From DASSKO01 sp035690425 (GTDB lineage Bacteria; Actinomycetota; Actinomycetes; Propionibacteriales; Nocardioidaceae): 24,266 nucleotides of DNA. The stretch is taken from NCBI GenBank assembly GCA_035690425.1, contig DASSKO010000075.1, positions 1 through 24,266 of the forward strand, read 5' to 3'. The notes under the pieces are model-generated. The model did not search any database. It worked only from the letters and a program-made list of their open reading frames with translations, and was not told the origin of the DNA. Position numbers and translations under genes: made by a program. This document shows positions 7,349 through 13,529 of the stretch, one piece after another (position 1 is the stretch's first letter; the number at the start of each line of letters is the position of its first letter).

Positions 7349-8187
7349 TGCCTGCACCCGAGACTCGCGGGCCCGTCGATGGCCCCGTGCGCTGTGCCGT
7401 GCTGGGCCGTCCCGTCGAGCACTCGTTGTCGCCGGTCCTGCACCGCGCGGCCTACGCCGAGCTCGGGTTGGGCTGGCGCTATGACGCGGTGGAGGTGAGC
7501 GAGCAGTCGCTGGCCGGCTTCGTCGGCGATCTGGGTCCGTCGTGGCGTGGTCTGTCATTGACGATGCCGCTGAAGCGCGCCGTGCTGCCCCTGCTGAGCG
7601 AGGTCAGCGACACCGTGCGCGCCACCGGGGCAGCCAACACCGTGCTGCGGGAGGTCGACGGTCGGCTGCTGGGTGACAACACCGACGTGCCCGGCCTGGT
7701 GGCCGCGCTCGCCGAGCGGGGCCTGAGCGACATCGGCTCCGCGCTCGTGCTCGGCGGCGGAGCGACCGCCACGTCGACGGTCGTCGCCCTCGAGCGGCTG
7801 GGATGTCGCCGGATCACCCTGGCCGCGCGTGACCCGCGCCGTGCCGCCGAGGCCGCCGAGGCGGGTACGGCGGTCCGGGTCGTGCAGCTGTCCGACCTGG
7901 TCGCCCAACGCGTGGACCTGGTGGTCTCGACGATCCCCGCGGCAGCGCAGGACTCCGCGGTCCTGGAGCTCACCGGCCGGGCGGTGGCCCTGTTCGACGT
8001 GATCTACGACCCGTGGCCGACCTCGCTCGCGGTGGCGTTCGCCGATGCGGGCCGGCCGGTGCTCGGTGGCCTGGACCTGCTCGTGCACCAGGCGGCGCTG
8101 CAGGTCGAGCTGATGACCGGACGGCCCACGGCCCCGTTGGCGGCCATGCGTGCGGCGGGCGCGCAGGCGTTGGCGGCTCGGCACTGA
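7348..8187 (+). CDS. aroE: Shikimate dehydrogenase
   Basis: About 279 aa; reduces 3-dehydroshikimate to shikimate with NADPH in the cytoplasm. Substrate-binding motifs are LGRPVEHSLSPVLH, TMPLK with the catalytic lysine, GAANTV and NTDVPGL with the catalytic Asp. The Rossmann loop is LGGGATATST, and ARDPRR follows as the likely NADP phosphate contact. The ATG at 7348 is preferred because it makes a TGATG joint with the mltG stop; a GTG two codons earlier (7342) is equally in frame, and neither has a strong ribosome-binding site. It is the first of five shikimate-pathway genes here. About 150 nt without a clear gene follow it. Confidence 0.96.
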   Translation: MPAPETRGPVDGPVRCAVLGRPVEHSLSPVLHRAAYAELGLGWRYDAVEVSEQSLAGFVGDLGPSWRGLSLTMPLKRAVLPLLSEVSDTVRATGAANTVLREVDGRLLGDNTDVPGLVAALAERGLSDIGSALVLGGGATATSTVVALERLGCRRITLAARDPRRAAEAAEAGTAVRVVQLSDLVAQRVDLVVSTIPAAAQDSAVLELTGRAVALFDVIYDPWPTSLAVAFADAGRPVLGGLDLLVHQAALQVELMTGRPTAPLAAMRAAGAQALAARH

Positions 8188-8264
8188 TCACCGCTGCGTC
8201 CAGCGTGGCGCGTTGCGGGGCACCGGTCGGCGGTTTGTACCCCCGGAACGCGCCACACTGCCGC

Positions 8265-8300
8265 ATGGCCACCGCGCAGCGTCGCGCCAGCTGTGGATAG
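8265..8300 (+). other. Possible leaderless 11-codon ORF in the aroE-prepilin peptidase gap
   Basis: The 152-nt gap 8188-8339 holds no ordinary gene. An ATG at 8265 lies 5 nt after CACACT, very like the AACACT-6 nt-ATG context of aroC, and encodes 11 residues (MATAQRRASCG) before TAG. It may be a chance ORF; no family or ribosome-binding site supports it. Confidence 0.15.
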
Positions 8301-8325
8301 CGCCCCGGCGGCCGGTCGAGATGGC

Positions 8326-8331
8326 TAGGGT
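8326..8331 (+). promoter_or_regulatory. Probable -10 box of the prepilin peptidase gene
   Basis: TAGGGT lies 8 nt before the GTG at 8340, with no Shine-Dalgarno between them, consistent with a leaderless or nearly leaderless transcript that starts a new transcription unit after aroE. Confidence 0.5.
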
Positions 8332-8339
8332 CTGCGCTT

Positions 8340-9047
8340 GTGACCTCATCACTGGCCGTCGTCGTCGCAGCGGCCGTCGTCGGTGCGCTCGGCGGTCTGC
8401 TGGTGCCGCGGCTCGTGGCGGCGCTGCCCGAGCCCGCGCGCGACTCCGCCGACGGTGACGGCAAGACCACCTATGTCGACCTGGCGGCACGCCCGGGGCT
8501 GTCGTTGGCCTCCGCTGGTGCTGCCGCGCTCGCCTGCGGCCTCGCGGCCGTCGCCGTCGGCTGGTCACCGGCGCTGCCGATGTGGGTCTACCTCGGTGTC
8601 GTCGGCGTCGCCCTCGGCTATGTCGATTGGTGCACCCGGCTGCTGCCCACCCGGCTGATCGCACCGTCGTACGCGGTGGTCGGTGTCTGTGCCGTCCTCG
8701 CGTCGGCGCTCACCGGCGACTGGTCGGCGCTGCTGGGCGCGCTCTTCGGCTGGGTCCTCGCCGGCGGGCTCTACTTCCTGCTGTGGTTCGTCTATCCGCG
8801 CGGGATGGGTTACGGCGACGTCCGCCTGTCGGGCGTACTCGGTATCGCGCTCGGCTGGCTGGGCATGGCCGAGCTGGTCCTGGGCATCTACGCGGGCTTC
8901 CTGCTCGGTGCCGTGGTCGGTGGCGGCCTGGCGCTGGCCAAGGTCGTCGACCGCAGGCGCTACGCGTTCGGCCCGTTCATGCTGGCCGGTGCGCTGGTGG
9001 GTGCGCTGTGGGGCGAGACGGCCGCTCGGTGGTACGGCGGTGGGTGA
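8340..9047 (+). CDS. A24-family prepilin peptidase (TadV/PilD-like)
   Basis: A 235-aa polytopic membrane aspartyl protease that would cleave the leader of type IV or Tad pilins. The two catalytic aspartates are seen in YVDWCTRLLPTRLI (loop after the third hydrophobic segment) and in the family signature GMGYGDVRLSG. About seven hydrophobic segments are visible. The N-terminal zinc-binding methyltransferase domain with paired CxxC motifs of full-length PilD is missing, so this is a peptidase that probably does not N-methylate, or does so differently. The GTG at 8340 follows a -10 box directly. No pilin or Tad gene is in the window, so its substrates are encoded elsewhere; the position between aroE and aroC is common in actinobacteria. 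Confidence 0.92.
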   Translation: MTSSLAVVVAAAVVGALGGLLVPRLVAALPEPARDSADGDGKTTYVDLAARPGLSLASAGAAALACGLAAVAVGWSPALPMWVYLGVVGVALGYVDWCTRLLPTRLIAPSYAVVGVCAVLASALTGDWSALLGALFGWVLAGGLYFLLWFVYPRGMGYGDVRLSGVLGIALGWLGMAELVLGIYAGFLLGAVVGGGLALAKVVDRRRYAFGPFMLAGALVGALWGETAARWYGGG

Positions 9048-9063
9048 GGGCCCGGGGACGTGA

Positions 9064-9069
9064 AACACT
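9064..9069 (+). promoter_or_regulatory. Possible weak -10 box of aroC
   Basis: AACACT lies exactly 6 nt before the aroC ATG and there is no ribosome-binding site in the 28-nt gap after the peptidase gene. It departs from TAnnnT at the first base, so the call is tentative. Confidence 0.3.
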
Positions 9070-9075
9070 GCCGCC

Positions 9076-10266
9076 ATGCTGCGATGGCTCACTGCAGGGG
9101 AGTCCCACGGTCCTGCCCTGGTCGCGATCCTGGAGGGTCTGCCGGCGGGTGTCGAGATCACCTCCGCCGACATCTCCGCGGCGCTGGGACGTCGCCGGCT
9201 CGGCTACGGCCGTGGCGCCCGGATGAAGTTCGAGCAGGACCAGGTGAGGGTGCTCGGTGGGGTGCGGCACGGACGCACGATCGGCGGGCCGGTCGCGGTC
9301 GAGGTCGGCAACACCGAGTGGCCCAAGTGGGAGCAGGTGATGTCAGCCGACCCGGTGGACCCCGAGGTGCTGGCGGGGCTGGCTCGTAACGCCCCGCTGA
9401 CCCGTCCGCGCCCCGGTCATGCCGATCTGGCCGGCATGCAGAAGTACGACTTCGACGAGGCCCGGCCGGTGCTGGAGCGGGCCTCCGCGCGGGAGACGGC
9501 GGCCAGGGTGGCCCTCGGCGCGGTCGCGGCCGCATTCGTGCACCAGGCGATCGGCGCCCGGGTGGTGAGCCACGTCGTCGGCATCGGCACGGCCAGCGCG
9601 CCCGCCGGCTGTGTGCCCGAGTACGCCGACGAAGCGCGACTCGACGCCGATCCGGTGCGCTGCCTCGACCCTGCGGCCAGCGCCGCGATGGTCGCCGAGA
9701 TCGACGCCGCGCACGCCGACGGTGACACCCTCGGCGGCATCGTGGAAGTGGTGGTGCACGGGCTCCCGCCGGGGCTCGGCAGCCACGTGCACTGGGACCG
9801 CCGCCTCGACTCCCGGCTGGCCGGTGCGCTGATGGGAGTCCAGGCCATCAAGGGCGTCGAGGTCGGTGACGGGTTCGACCTGGCGCGCTCGCGCGGGTCG
9901 GCCGCCCACGACGAGATCGAGCACCGGGTCGAGGCCGGCGAGGACCGCATCCGGCGCGCCTCCGGCCGCGCCGGCGGCACCGAGGGCGGCATGACGAGCG
10001 GTGACGTGCTGCGCGTGCGCGCCGCGATGAAACCGATCTCGACGGTGCCTCGGGCCTTGCGCACGGTCGACGTCGCCACCGGGGAGGCCGCCGTCGCCCA
10101 CCACCAGCGCTCCGACGTGTGCGCCGTACCCGCCGCCGGGATCGTGGCCGAGGCGATGGTGGCGCTGGTAGTCGCCGACGCGGTGGTGGAGAAGTTCGGC
10201 GGCGACTCGGTGGGGGAGACCCGGCGCAACCACGAGGGCTACCTGGCCACGATGAGGCTGCGATGA
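9076..10266 (+). CDS. aroC: Chorismate synthase
   Basis: A 396-aa FMN-dependent lyase converting 5-enolpyruvylshikimate 3-phosphate to chorismate, the last step of the pathway. Diagnostic motifs are GESHGPALVAILEGLPAG at the N-terminus, GRRRLGYGRGARMK, RHGRTIGGPVAVEVGN, RPGHADLAGMQKY, the RASGRAGGTEGGMTSGD loop and AMKPISTVP. Near the C-terminus RSDVCAVPAAGIVAEAMVA and KFGGDSVGETRRN complete the family pattern. Length is typical for actinobacteria. The aroA gene (EPSP synthase) that makes its substrate is not in the window. Its stop overlaps the aroK start as ATGA. Confidence 0.98.
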   Translation: MLRWLTAGESHGPALVAILEGLPAGVEITSADISAALGRRRLGYGRGARMKFEQDQVRVLGGVRHGRTIGGPVAVEVGNTEWPKWEQVMSADPVDPEVLAGLARNAPLTRPRPGHADLAGMQKYDFDEARPVLERASARETAARVALGAVAAAFVHQAIGARVVSHVVGIGTASAPAGCVPEYADEARLDADPVRCLDPAASAAMVAEIDAAHADGDTLGGIVEVVVHGLPPGLGSHVHWDRRLDSRLAGALMGVQAIKGVEVGDGFDLARSRGSAAHDEIEHRVEAGEDRIRRASGRAGGTEGGMTSGDVLRVRAAMKPISTVPRALRTVDVATGEAAVAHHQRSDVCAVPAAGIVAEAMVALVVADAVVEKFGGDSVGETRRNHEGYLATMRLR

Positions 10267-10823
10267 CCGGCGTCGGGACGGGGGCCGGGACGGGGGCCGG
10301 CACGGGGGTCGGGCCGACGCGCCCGGTGGTGGTGCTGGTCGGCCCGCCGGGTGCGGGCAAGACCACGGTCGGCACGGCGCTGGCGGCGAGGCTCGGCGTT
10401 CCCGTGCGCGACACCGACGCCGACATCGAGGCCGCTGCCGGGGCGTCGATCCCCGAGATCTTCGTCGACCACGGCGAGCCACACTTTCGCGAGCTGGAAC
10501 GGGCAGCGGTGCGGGCGGGCCTGTCCGAGCACGACGGTGTGCTCTCCCTCGGCGGCGGCGCCGTCACCGATCCGGAGATCCGGCACCTGCTGAGCGAGCA
10601 CCGAGTGGTCTTCCTCGACGTGAGCCTGGCCGAGGCGAGCAACCGGGTCGGGCTCAACGCCGCCCGGCCACTGCTGCTGGGCAACGTGCGGGGCCGGCTC
10701 AAGCAGCTGATGGACGAGCGACGCCCGCTGTATGCCGAGGTGGCGACCGCGACCATCGACACCAGCGCCGGTACGCCGGACGAGGTCGTCGACCAGATCG
10801 CCCGGCTGGTCGGCGATGCCTGA
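10263..10823 (+). CDS. aroK: Shikimate kinase
   Basis: A 186-aa P-loop kinase phosphorylating shikimate at the 3-OH with ATP. Walker A GPPGAGKTT follows the strand VVVLV; DTDADIE carries the shikimate-binding Asp, LSLGGGAV is the substrate loop, and RPLL with RRPLYAEVA near the C-terminus is the lid and adenine region. The ATG at 10263 overlaps the aroC stop by 4 nt. This start adds an odd N-terminal extension of about 20 residues made of four TG(V/A)G units from a 12-bp repeat, absent from normal shikimate kinases of about 170 aa; a GTG in the VVV string would remove it but has no better initiation context. Overlaps aroB by 8 nt. Confidence 0.96.
   Translation: MTGVGTGAGTGAGTGVGPTRPVVVLVGPPGAGKTTVGTALAARLGVPVRDTDADIEAAAGASIPEIFVDHGEPHFRELERAAVRAGLSEHDGVLSLGGGAVTDPEIRHLLSEHRVVFLDVSLAEASNRVGLNAARPLLLGNVRGRLKQLMDERRPLYAEVATATIDTSAGTPDEVVDQIARLVGDA
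10266..10313 (+). repeat. Four 12-bp imperfect tandem repeats in the aroK 5' end
   Basis: Four copies of a 12-bp ACSGGSGYCGGS-like unit encode the tetrapeptide TG(V/A)G four times. The tract is extremely G-rich on the coding strand and could vary in copy number by slippage without shifting the frame. Confidence 0.85.
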
Positions 10824-11922
10824 GCCGGCGCCGCAGCGGATTCGCGTCGACAGCGCCGAGCCCTATGACGTGGTGATCGGCACGGGGCTGCTCGGCGACC
10901 TGCCGCCGCTGCTCGGCGCGGGGGTACGGCGGGTCGCGGTCGTCCATCCCGGTGCCCTGCGCAGCACCGGAGAGGCGATCCGTGACGACCTGGCCGAGCA
11001 GGGCTACGAGGCGTACGCCATCGAGGTGCCCGACGGCGAGGAGGCCAAGCTGGCGCCGGTGGCGTCGTACTGCTGGACCGTGCTGGGCCAGTGCGGCTTC
11101 ACCCGGTCCGACGCCGTCGTCGGCGTGGGCGGGGGAGCCACCACCGACCTGGCCGGCTTCGTCGCCGCCACCTGGCTGCGCGGCGTGCAGGTGGTGCAGG
11201 TGCCCACGACGCTGCTCGGCATGGTCGACGCGGCGGTCGGGGGCAAGACCGGCATCAACACCGCGGAGGGCAAGAACCTCGTCGGTGCGTTTCACGAGCC
11301 GGCCGGAGTCCTGTGCGACCTCGCTGCCCTGCAGACGCTGTCTCGGCACGAGCTGGTGAGCGGGCTGGCCGAGGTCGTCAAGTGTGGCTTCATCGCCGAC
11401 ACCGAGATCCTCGACCTGGTCGAGGCCGACCCCGAGGCTGCCGTCGACCCGGCCAGCGCCCTGCTGCGGCAGCTGATCGAGCGGGCGGTGCGGGTCAAGG
11501 CCGGGGTCGTCGCCGGCGACCTGCGGGAGGCCACCTCCTCCCACCAGCAGGTGGGCCGTGAGGCGCTCAACTACGGGCACACCTTCGGCCACGCGATCGA
11601 GCGGGTCGAGCGCTACCAGTTCCGACACGGCGCGGCGGTCGCGGTCGGCATGGTCTTCGTCGCGGAGCTGGCGCGGTTGGCGGGCCGGCTCGACGAGGCG
11701 ACCGCCGACCGCCACCGGCGGGTCCTCGAGCTCGTCGGGCTGCCGGTCAGCTACGGCGGCGGGTCGTGGTCCGCGCTGCACGACGCCATGAAGGTGGACA
11801 AGAAGACCCGTGGTGACCGGCTGCGGTTCGTGGTGCTCGACGCGCTCGGCAGACCGGGCATCCTGGAGGCACCCGACCCGGCGTTGCTGACCGCCGCCTA
11901 CGCCGAGGTCTCCGGTAGCTAG
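10816..11922 (+). CDS. aroB: 3-dehydroquinate synthase
   Basis: A 368-aa NAD- and metal-dependent cyclase converting DAHP to 3-dehydroquinate. The NAD site is in VGVGGGATTDLAGFVAATWLRG; PTTLLGMVDAAVGGKTGIN and GKNLVGAFHEP are core substrate motifs. Expected zinc ligands are Glu186 (SGLAEVVK), His255 (NYGHTFGHAIE) and His271 (FRHGAAVAVGM). The C-terminal KVDKKTRGDRLRFVVLDALG string is the phosphate-binding end. ATG at 10816 is chosen over upstream in-frame codons because it begins just before the conserved region and overlaps the aroK stop by 8 nt. Its TAG stop forms the first half of the -10 box of aroQ. Confidence 0.97.
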   Translation: MPEPAPQRIRVDSAEPYDVVIGTGLLGDLPPLLGAGVRRVAVVHPGALRSTGEAIRDDLAEQGYEAYAIEVPDGEEAKLAPVASYCWTVLGQCGFTRSDAVVGVGGGATTDLAGFVAATWLRGVQVVQVPTTLLGMVDAAVGGKTGINTAEGKNLVGAFHEPAGVLCDLAALQTLSRHELVSGLAEVVKCGFIADTEILDLVEADPEAAVDPASALLRQLIERAVRVKAGVVAGDLREATSSHQQVGREALNYGHTFGHAIERVERYQFRHGAAVAVGMVFVAELARLAGRLDEATADRHRRVLELVGLPVSYGGGSWSALHDAMKVDKKTRGDRLRFVVLDALGRPGILEAPDPALLTAAYAEVSGS

Positions 11923-11925
11923 GGT
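11920..11925 (+). promoter_or_regulatory. Probable -10 box of a leaderless aroQ transcript
   Basis: TAGGGT begins on the stop codon of aroB and ends 6 nt before the aroQ GTG at 11932. There is no Shine-Dalgarno in the 9-nt gap. The dual use of TAG as stop codon and promoter element is directly visible; promoter activity is inference. Confidence 0.5.
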
Positions 11926-11931
11926 CGAGTC

Positions 11932-12375
11932 GTGCGCGTACTCGTCCTCAACGGCCCGAACCTCGGCCGGCTCGGCACCCGCGAGCCGGAGGTCTACGGC
12001 TCCCAGACCTACGGCGACCTGGTGCAGGTGTGCGAGTCGGCCGGCCGCGAGCTCGGGCTCGAGGTGGAGGTACGCCAGACCGACGACGAGGCCGAGCTGG
12101 TGCGATGGCTGCACGGCGCTGCCGACACGGGGACGCCGGTGGTGCTCAACCCGGCGGCATTCACGCACTACTCCTACGCGATGCGCGATGCCTGCGCGAT
12201 GCTGACCGCGCCGCTGGTGGAGGTGCACCTGACCAACCCCGCCGGCAGGGAGACCTTCCGGCACACCAGCGTGGTGGCGGCGGTGGCGACCGGCACCATC
12301 GCCGGCTTCGGCCTGGATTCCTTCCGGCTCGCCCTGCGCGCGTTGGCGAGCCGCGCCGCAGACCAGCCTGGGTGA
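11932..12375 (+). CDS. aroQ: Type II 3-dehydroquinate dehydratase
   Basis: A 147-aa dodecameric type II dehydroquinase, which dehydrates 3-dehydroquinate to 3-dehydroshikimate by anti elimination. Family motifs are VLNGPNLGRLGTREPEVYGS, which holds the catalytic Arg and Tyr of the lid loop, QTDDEAELVRWLH, NPAAFTHYSYAMRDA, and EVHLTNPAGRETFRHTS with the catalytic His. The C-terminal GTIAGFGLDSFRLALRAL is typical. The GTG at 11932 is the only sensible start. With aroE, aroC, aroK and aroB it gives steps 2-5 and 7 of the shikimate pathway; aroA and DAHP synthase must lie elsewhere. Confidence 0.97.
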   Translation: MRVLVLNGPNLGRLGTREPEVYGSQTYGDLVQVCESAGRELGLEVEVRQTDDEAELVRWLHGAADTGTPVVLNPAAFTHYSYAMRDACAMLTAPLVEVHLTNPAGRETFRHTSVVAAVATGTIAGFGLDSFRLALRALASRAADQPG

Positions 12376-12393
12376 CCGGGGGCAGGTGCGCGT

Positions 12394-12416
12394 ACGCCGC
12401 GGATTTCGGGCGGCGT
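12394..12416 (+). terminator. GC-rich hairpin after aroQ, possible terminator
   Basis: ACGCCGC (12394-12400) and GCGGCGT (12410-12416) are perfect inverted copies around a 9-nt loop, 18 nt after the aroQ stop. There is no U-tract, common for actinobacterial terminators. It lies just upstream of the efp -10 box, so it could instead be a regulatory palindrome. Confidence 0.4.
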
Positions 12417-12428
12417 GAGGTGCACGGC

Positions 12429-12434
12429 TAGACT
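12429..12434 (+). promoter_or_regulatory. Probable -10 box of the efp-nusB operon
   Basis: TAGACT fits TAnnnT and would start transcription near 12441, giving a leader of about 53 nt before the efp ATG at 12494. The hexamer is identical to that of the DUF222 promoter. The leader ends with an AGGACAGG purine-rich stretch that can serve as ribosome-binding site. Confidence 0.5.
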
Positions 12435-12493
12435 CCTACGTCGGACTTGTACCGGCGTACTCCAGACATCGACGAGAGCAGGACAGGCGACGC

Positions 12494-13057
12494 ATGGCCA
12501 CGACCAACGACCTGAAGAACGGCATGGTGCTCAACCTCGACGGGCAGCTGTGGGCCGTGCAGTGGTTCCAGCACCACAAGCCCGGCAAGGGCGGCGCGGT
12601 GGTGCGCACCAAGCTGAAGAACGTCACCTCCGGCAAGATCGTCGACAAGACGTTCAACGCCGACGTCAAGGTCGACACCGCGAACGTCGACAAGCGGGCG
12701 ATGACCTACCTCTACGACGACGGCCAGTCCTACGTCTTCATGGACTCCTCGACGTTCGACCAGATTCCCGTGACGCCCGACACGGTGGGCGACGCGAAGA
12801 GCTTCATGCTGGAGAACCAGGAAGTCGTGATCGCGATGCACGAGGGCAACCCGTTGTACCTGGAGCTGCCGGCGTCGGTCGAGCTGGTCGTGGAGTACAC
12901 CGAGCCCGGCCTGCAGGGCGACCGTTCCAGCGGTGGCACCAAGCCGGCCCGGCTGGAGACCGGCCACGAGATCCAGGTGCCGCTGTTCATCACCACCGGC
13001 GAGAAGGTCAAGGTCGACACCCGTGACTCCAGCTATCTCGGCCGCGTCAGCAGCTGA
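12494..13057 (+). CDS. efp: Elongation factor P
   Basis: A 187-aa EF-P that enters the ribosomal E site and relieves stalling at polyproline. It has the KOW-like domain I (NDLKNGMVLNLDGQLWAVQWFQHHKPGKGG), then TKLKNVTSGKIVDKTFNADVKV, domain II and the domain III C-terminus (LFITTGEKVKVDTRDSSYLGRV). The loop lysine is Lys32 in the context HHKPGKGGAVV. In the actinobacterial subfamily described with unmodified lysine the loop is usually PGKGP; here the second proline is a glycine. No epmA, earP or ymfI-type modification gene is visible. It forms a two-gene unit with nusB, 52 nt downstream. Confidence 0.97.
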   Translation: MATTNDLKNGMVLNLDGQLWAVQWFQHHKPGKGGAVVRTKLKNVTSGKIVDKTFNADVKVDTANVDKRAMTYLYDDGQSYVFMDSSTFDQIPVTPDTVGDAKSFMLENQEVVIAMHEGNPLYLELPASVELVVEYTEPGLQGDRSSGGTKPARLETGHEIQVPLFITTGEKVKVDTRDSSYLGRVSS

Positions 13058-13076
13058 CCGCGCGGACAGGACGCCC

Positions 13077-13114
13077 CGAACATGACTGCCCGAACATGAC
13101 TGCCCGAACATGAC
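13077..13114 (+). repeat. 14-bp tandem repeat (2.7 copies) creating three successive ATG codons before nusB
   Basis: CGAACATGACTGCC occurs at 13077-13090 and 13091-13104, followed by a partial copy at 13105-13114. Each copy has an ATG (13082, 13096, 13110). Because 14 is not a multiple of three, the first two open five-codon reading frames (MTART then TGA) whose stop overlaps the next ATG as ATGA; the third is the nusB start. The best purine-rich site, AGGACG at about 13068, is spaced for the first ATG rather than the third. Confidence 0.92.
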
Positions 13115-13520
13115 CGCGCGGACCAAGGCGCGCAAGCGCGCGCTCGACATCCTCTTCGAGTGCGAGCTTCGTAGCCTCCCGCTCGGCGAAACCCTCACCG
13201 AGCGGGTGGCGATCGGCGAGCCGCCGGTCAACGAGTACACGATCACGCTGGTCGAGGGGGTGGCGGAGCACCGGGAGCAGATCGACGCGCTGCTGACCAA
13301 GCGTGCCGAAGGCTGGACCCTGGCGCGGATGCCGACGGTCGACCGCAACATCTTGCGGATCGGCGCGTTCGAGGTCCTGCACAACGACGACGTGCCCGAC
13401 CAGGTCGCGATCAGCGAGGCCGTCGGTCTTGCCCGCGAGCTCTCGACCGACGAGTCGCCGGCGTTCGTCAACGGCATGCTTGCCGCGCTCGTGCGCGACA
13501 AGACCCAGCAGGTCGGTTAG
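13110..13520 (+). CDS. nusB: Transcription antitermination factor NusB
   Basis: A 136-aa all-helical NusB that binds boxA RNA with NusE (S10) in rRNA antitermination complexes. Recognisable parts are the basic N-terminus TKARKRALDILFECELR, the central VEGVAEHREQIDALL helix, the highly conserved WTLARMPTVDRNILRIGAFEVLH and the C-terminal VAISEAVGLARELSTDESPAFVNGMLAAL. Length is normal. The ATG at 13110 is the last of three in a 14-bp tandem repeat and the only one opening the NusB frame. Its stop is 9 nt from the stop of the convergent methyltransferase gene, marking the left border of the accessory block. Confidence 0.96.
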   Translation: MTARTKARKRALDILFECELRSLPLGETLTERVAIGEPPVNEYTITLVEGVAEHREQIDALLTKRAEGWTLARMPTVDRNILRIGAFEVLHNDDVPDQVAISEAVGLARELSTDESPAFVNGMLAALVRDKTQQVG

Positions 13521-13529
13521 CCGGCGCCG

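Noticed and set aside
10699..12264. 521-codon minus-strand open frame over aroB and aroQ
   Set aside because: Antisense to two clear enzymes and without any motif of its own.
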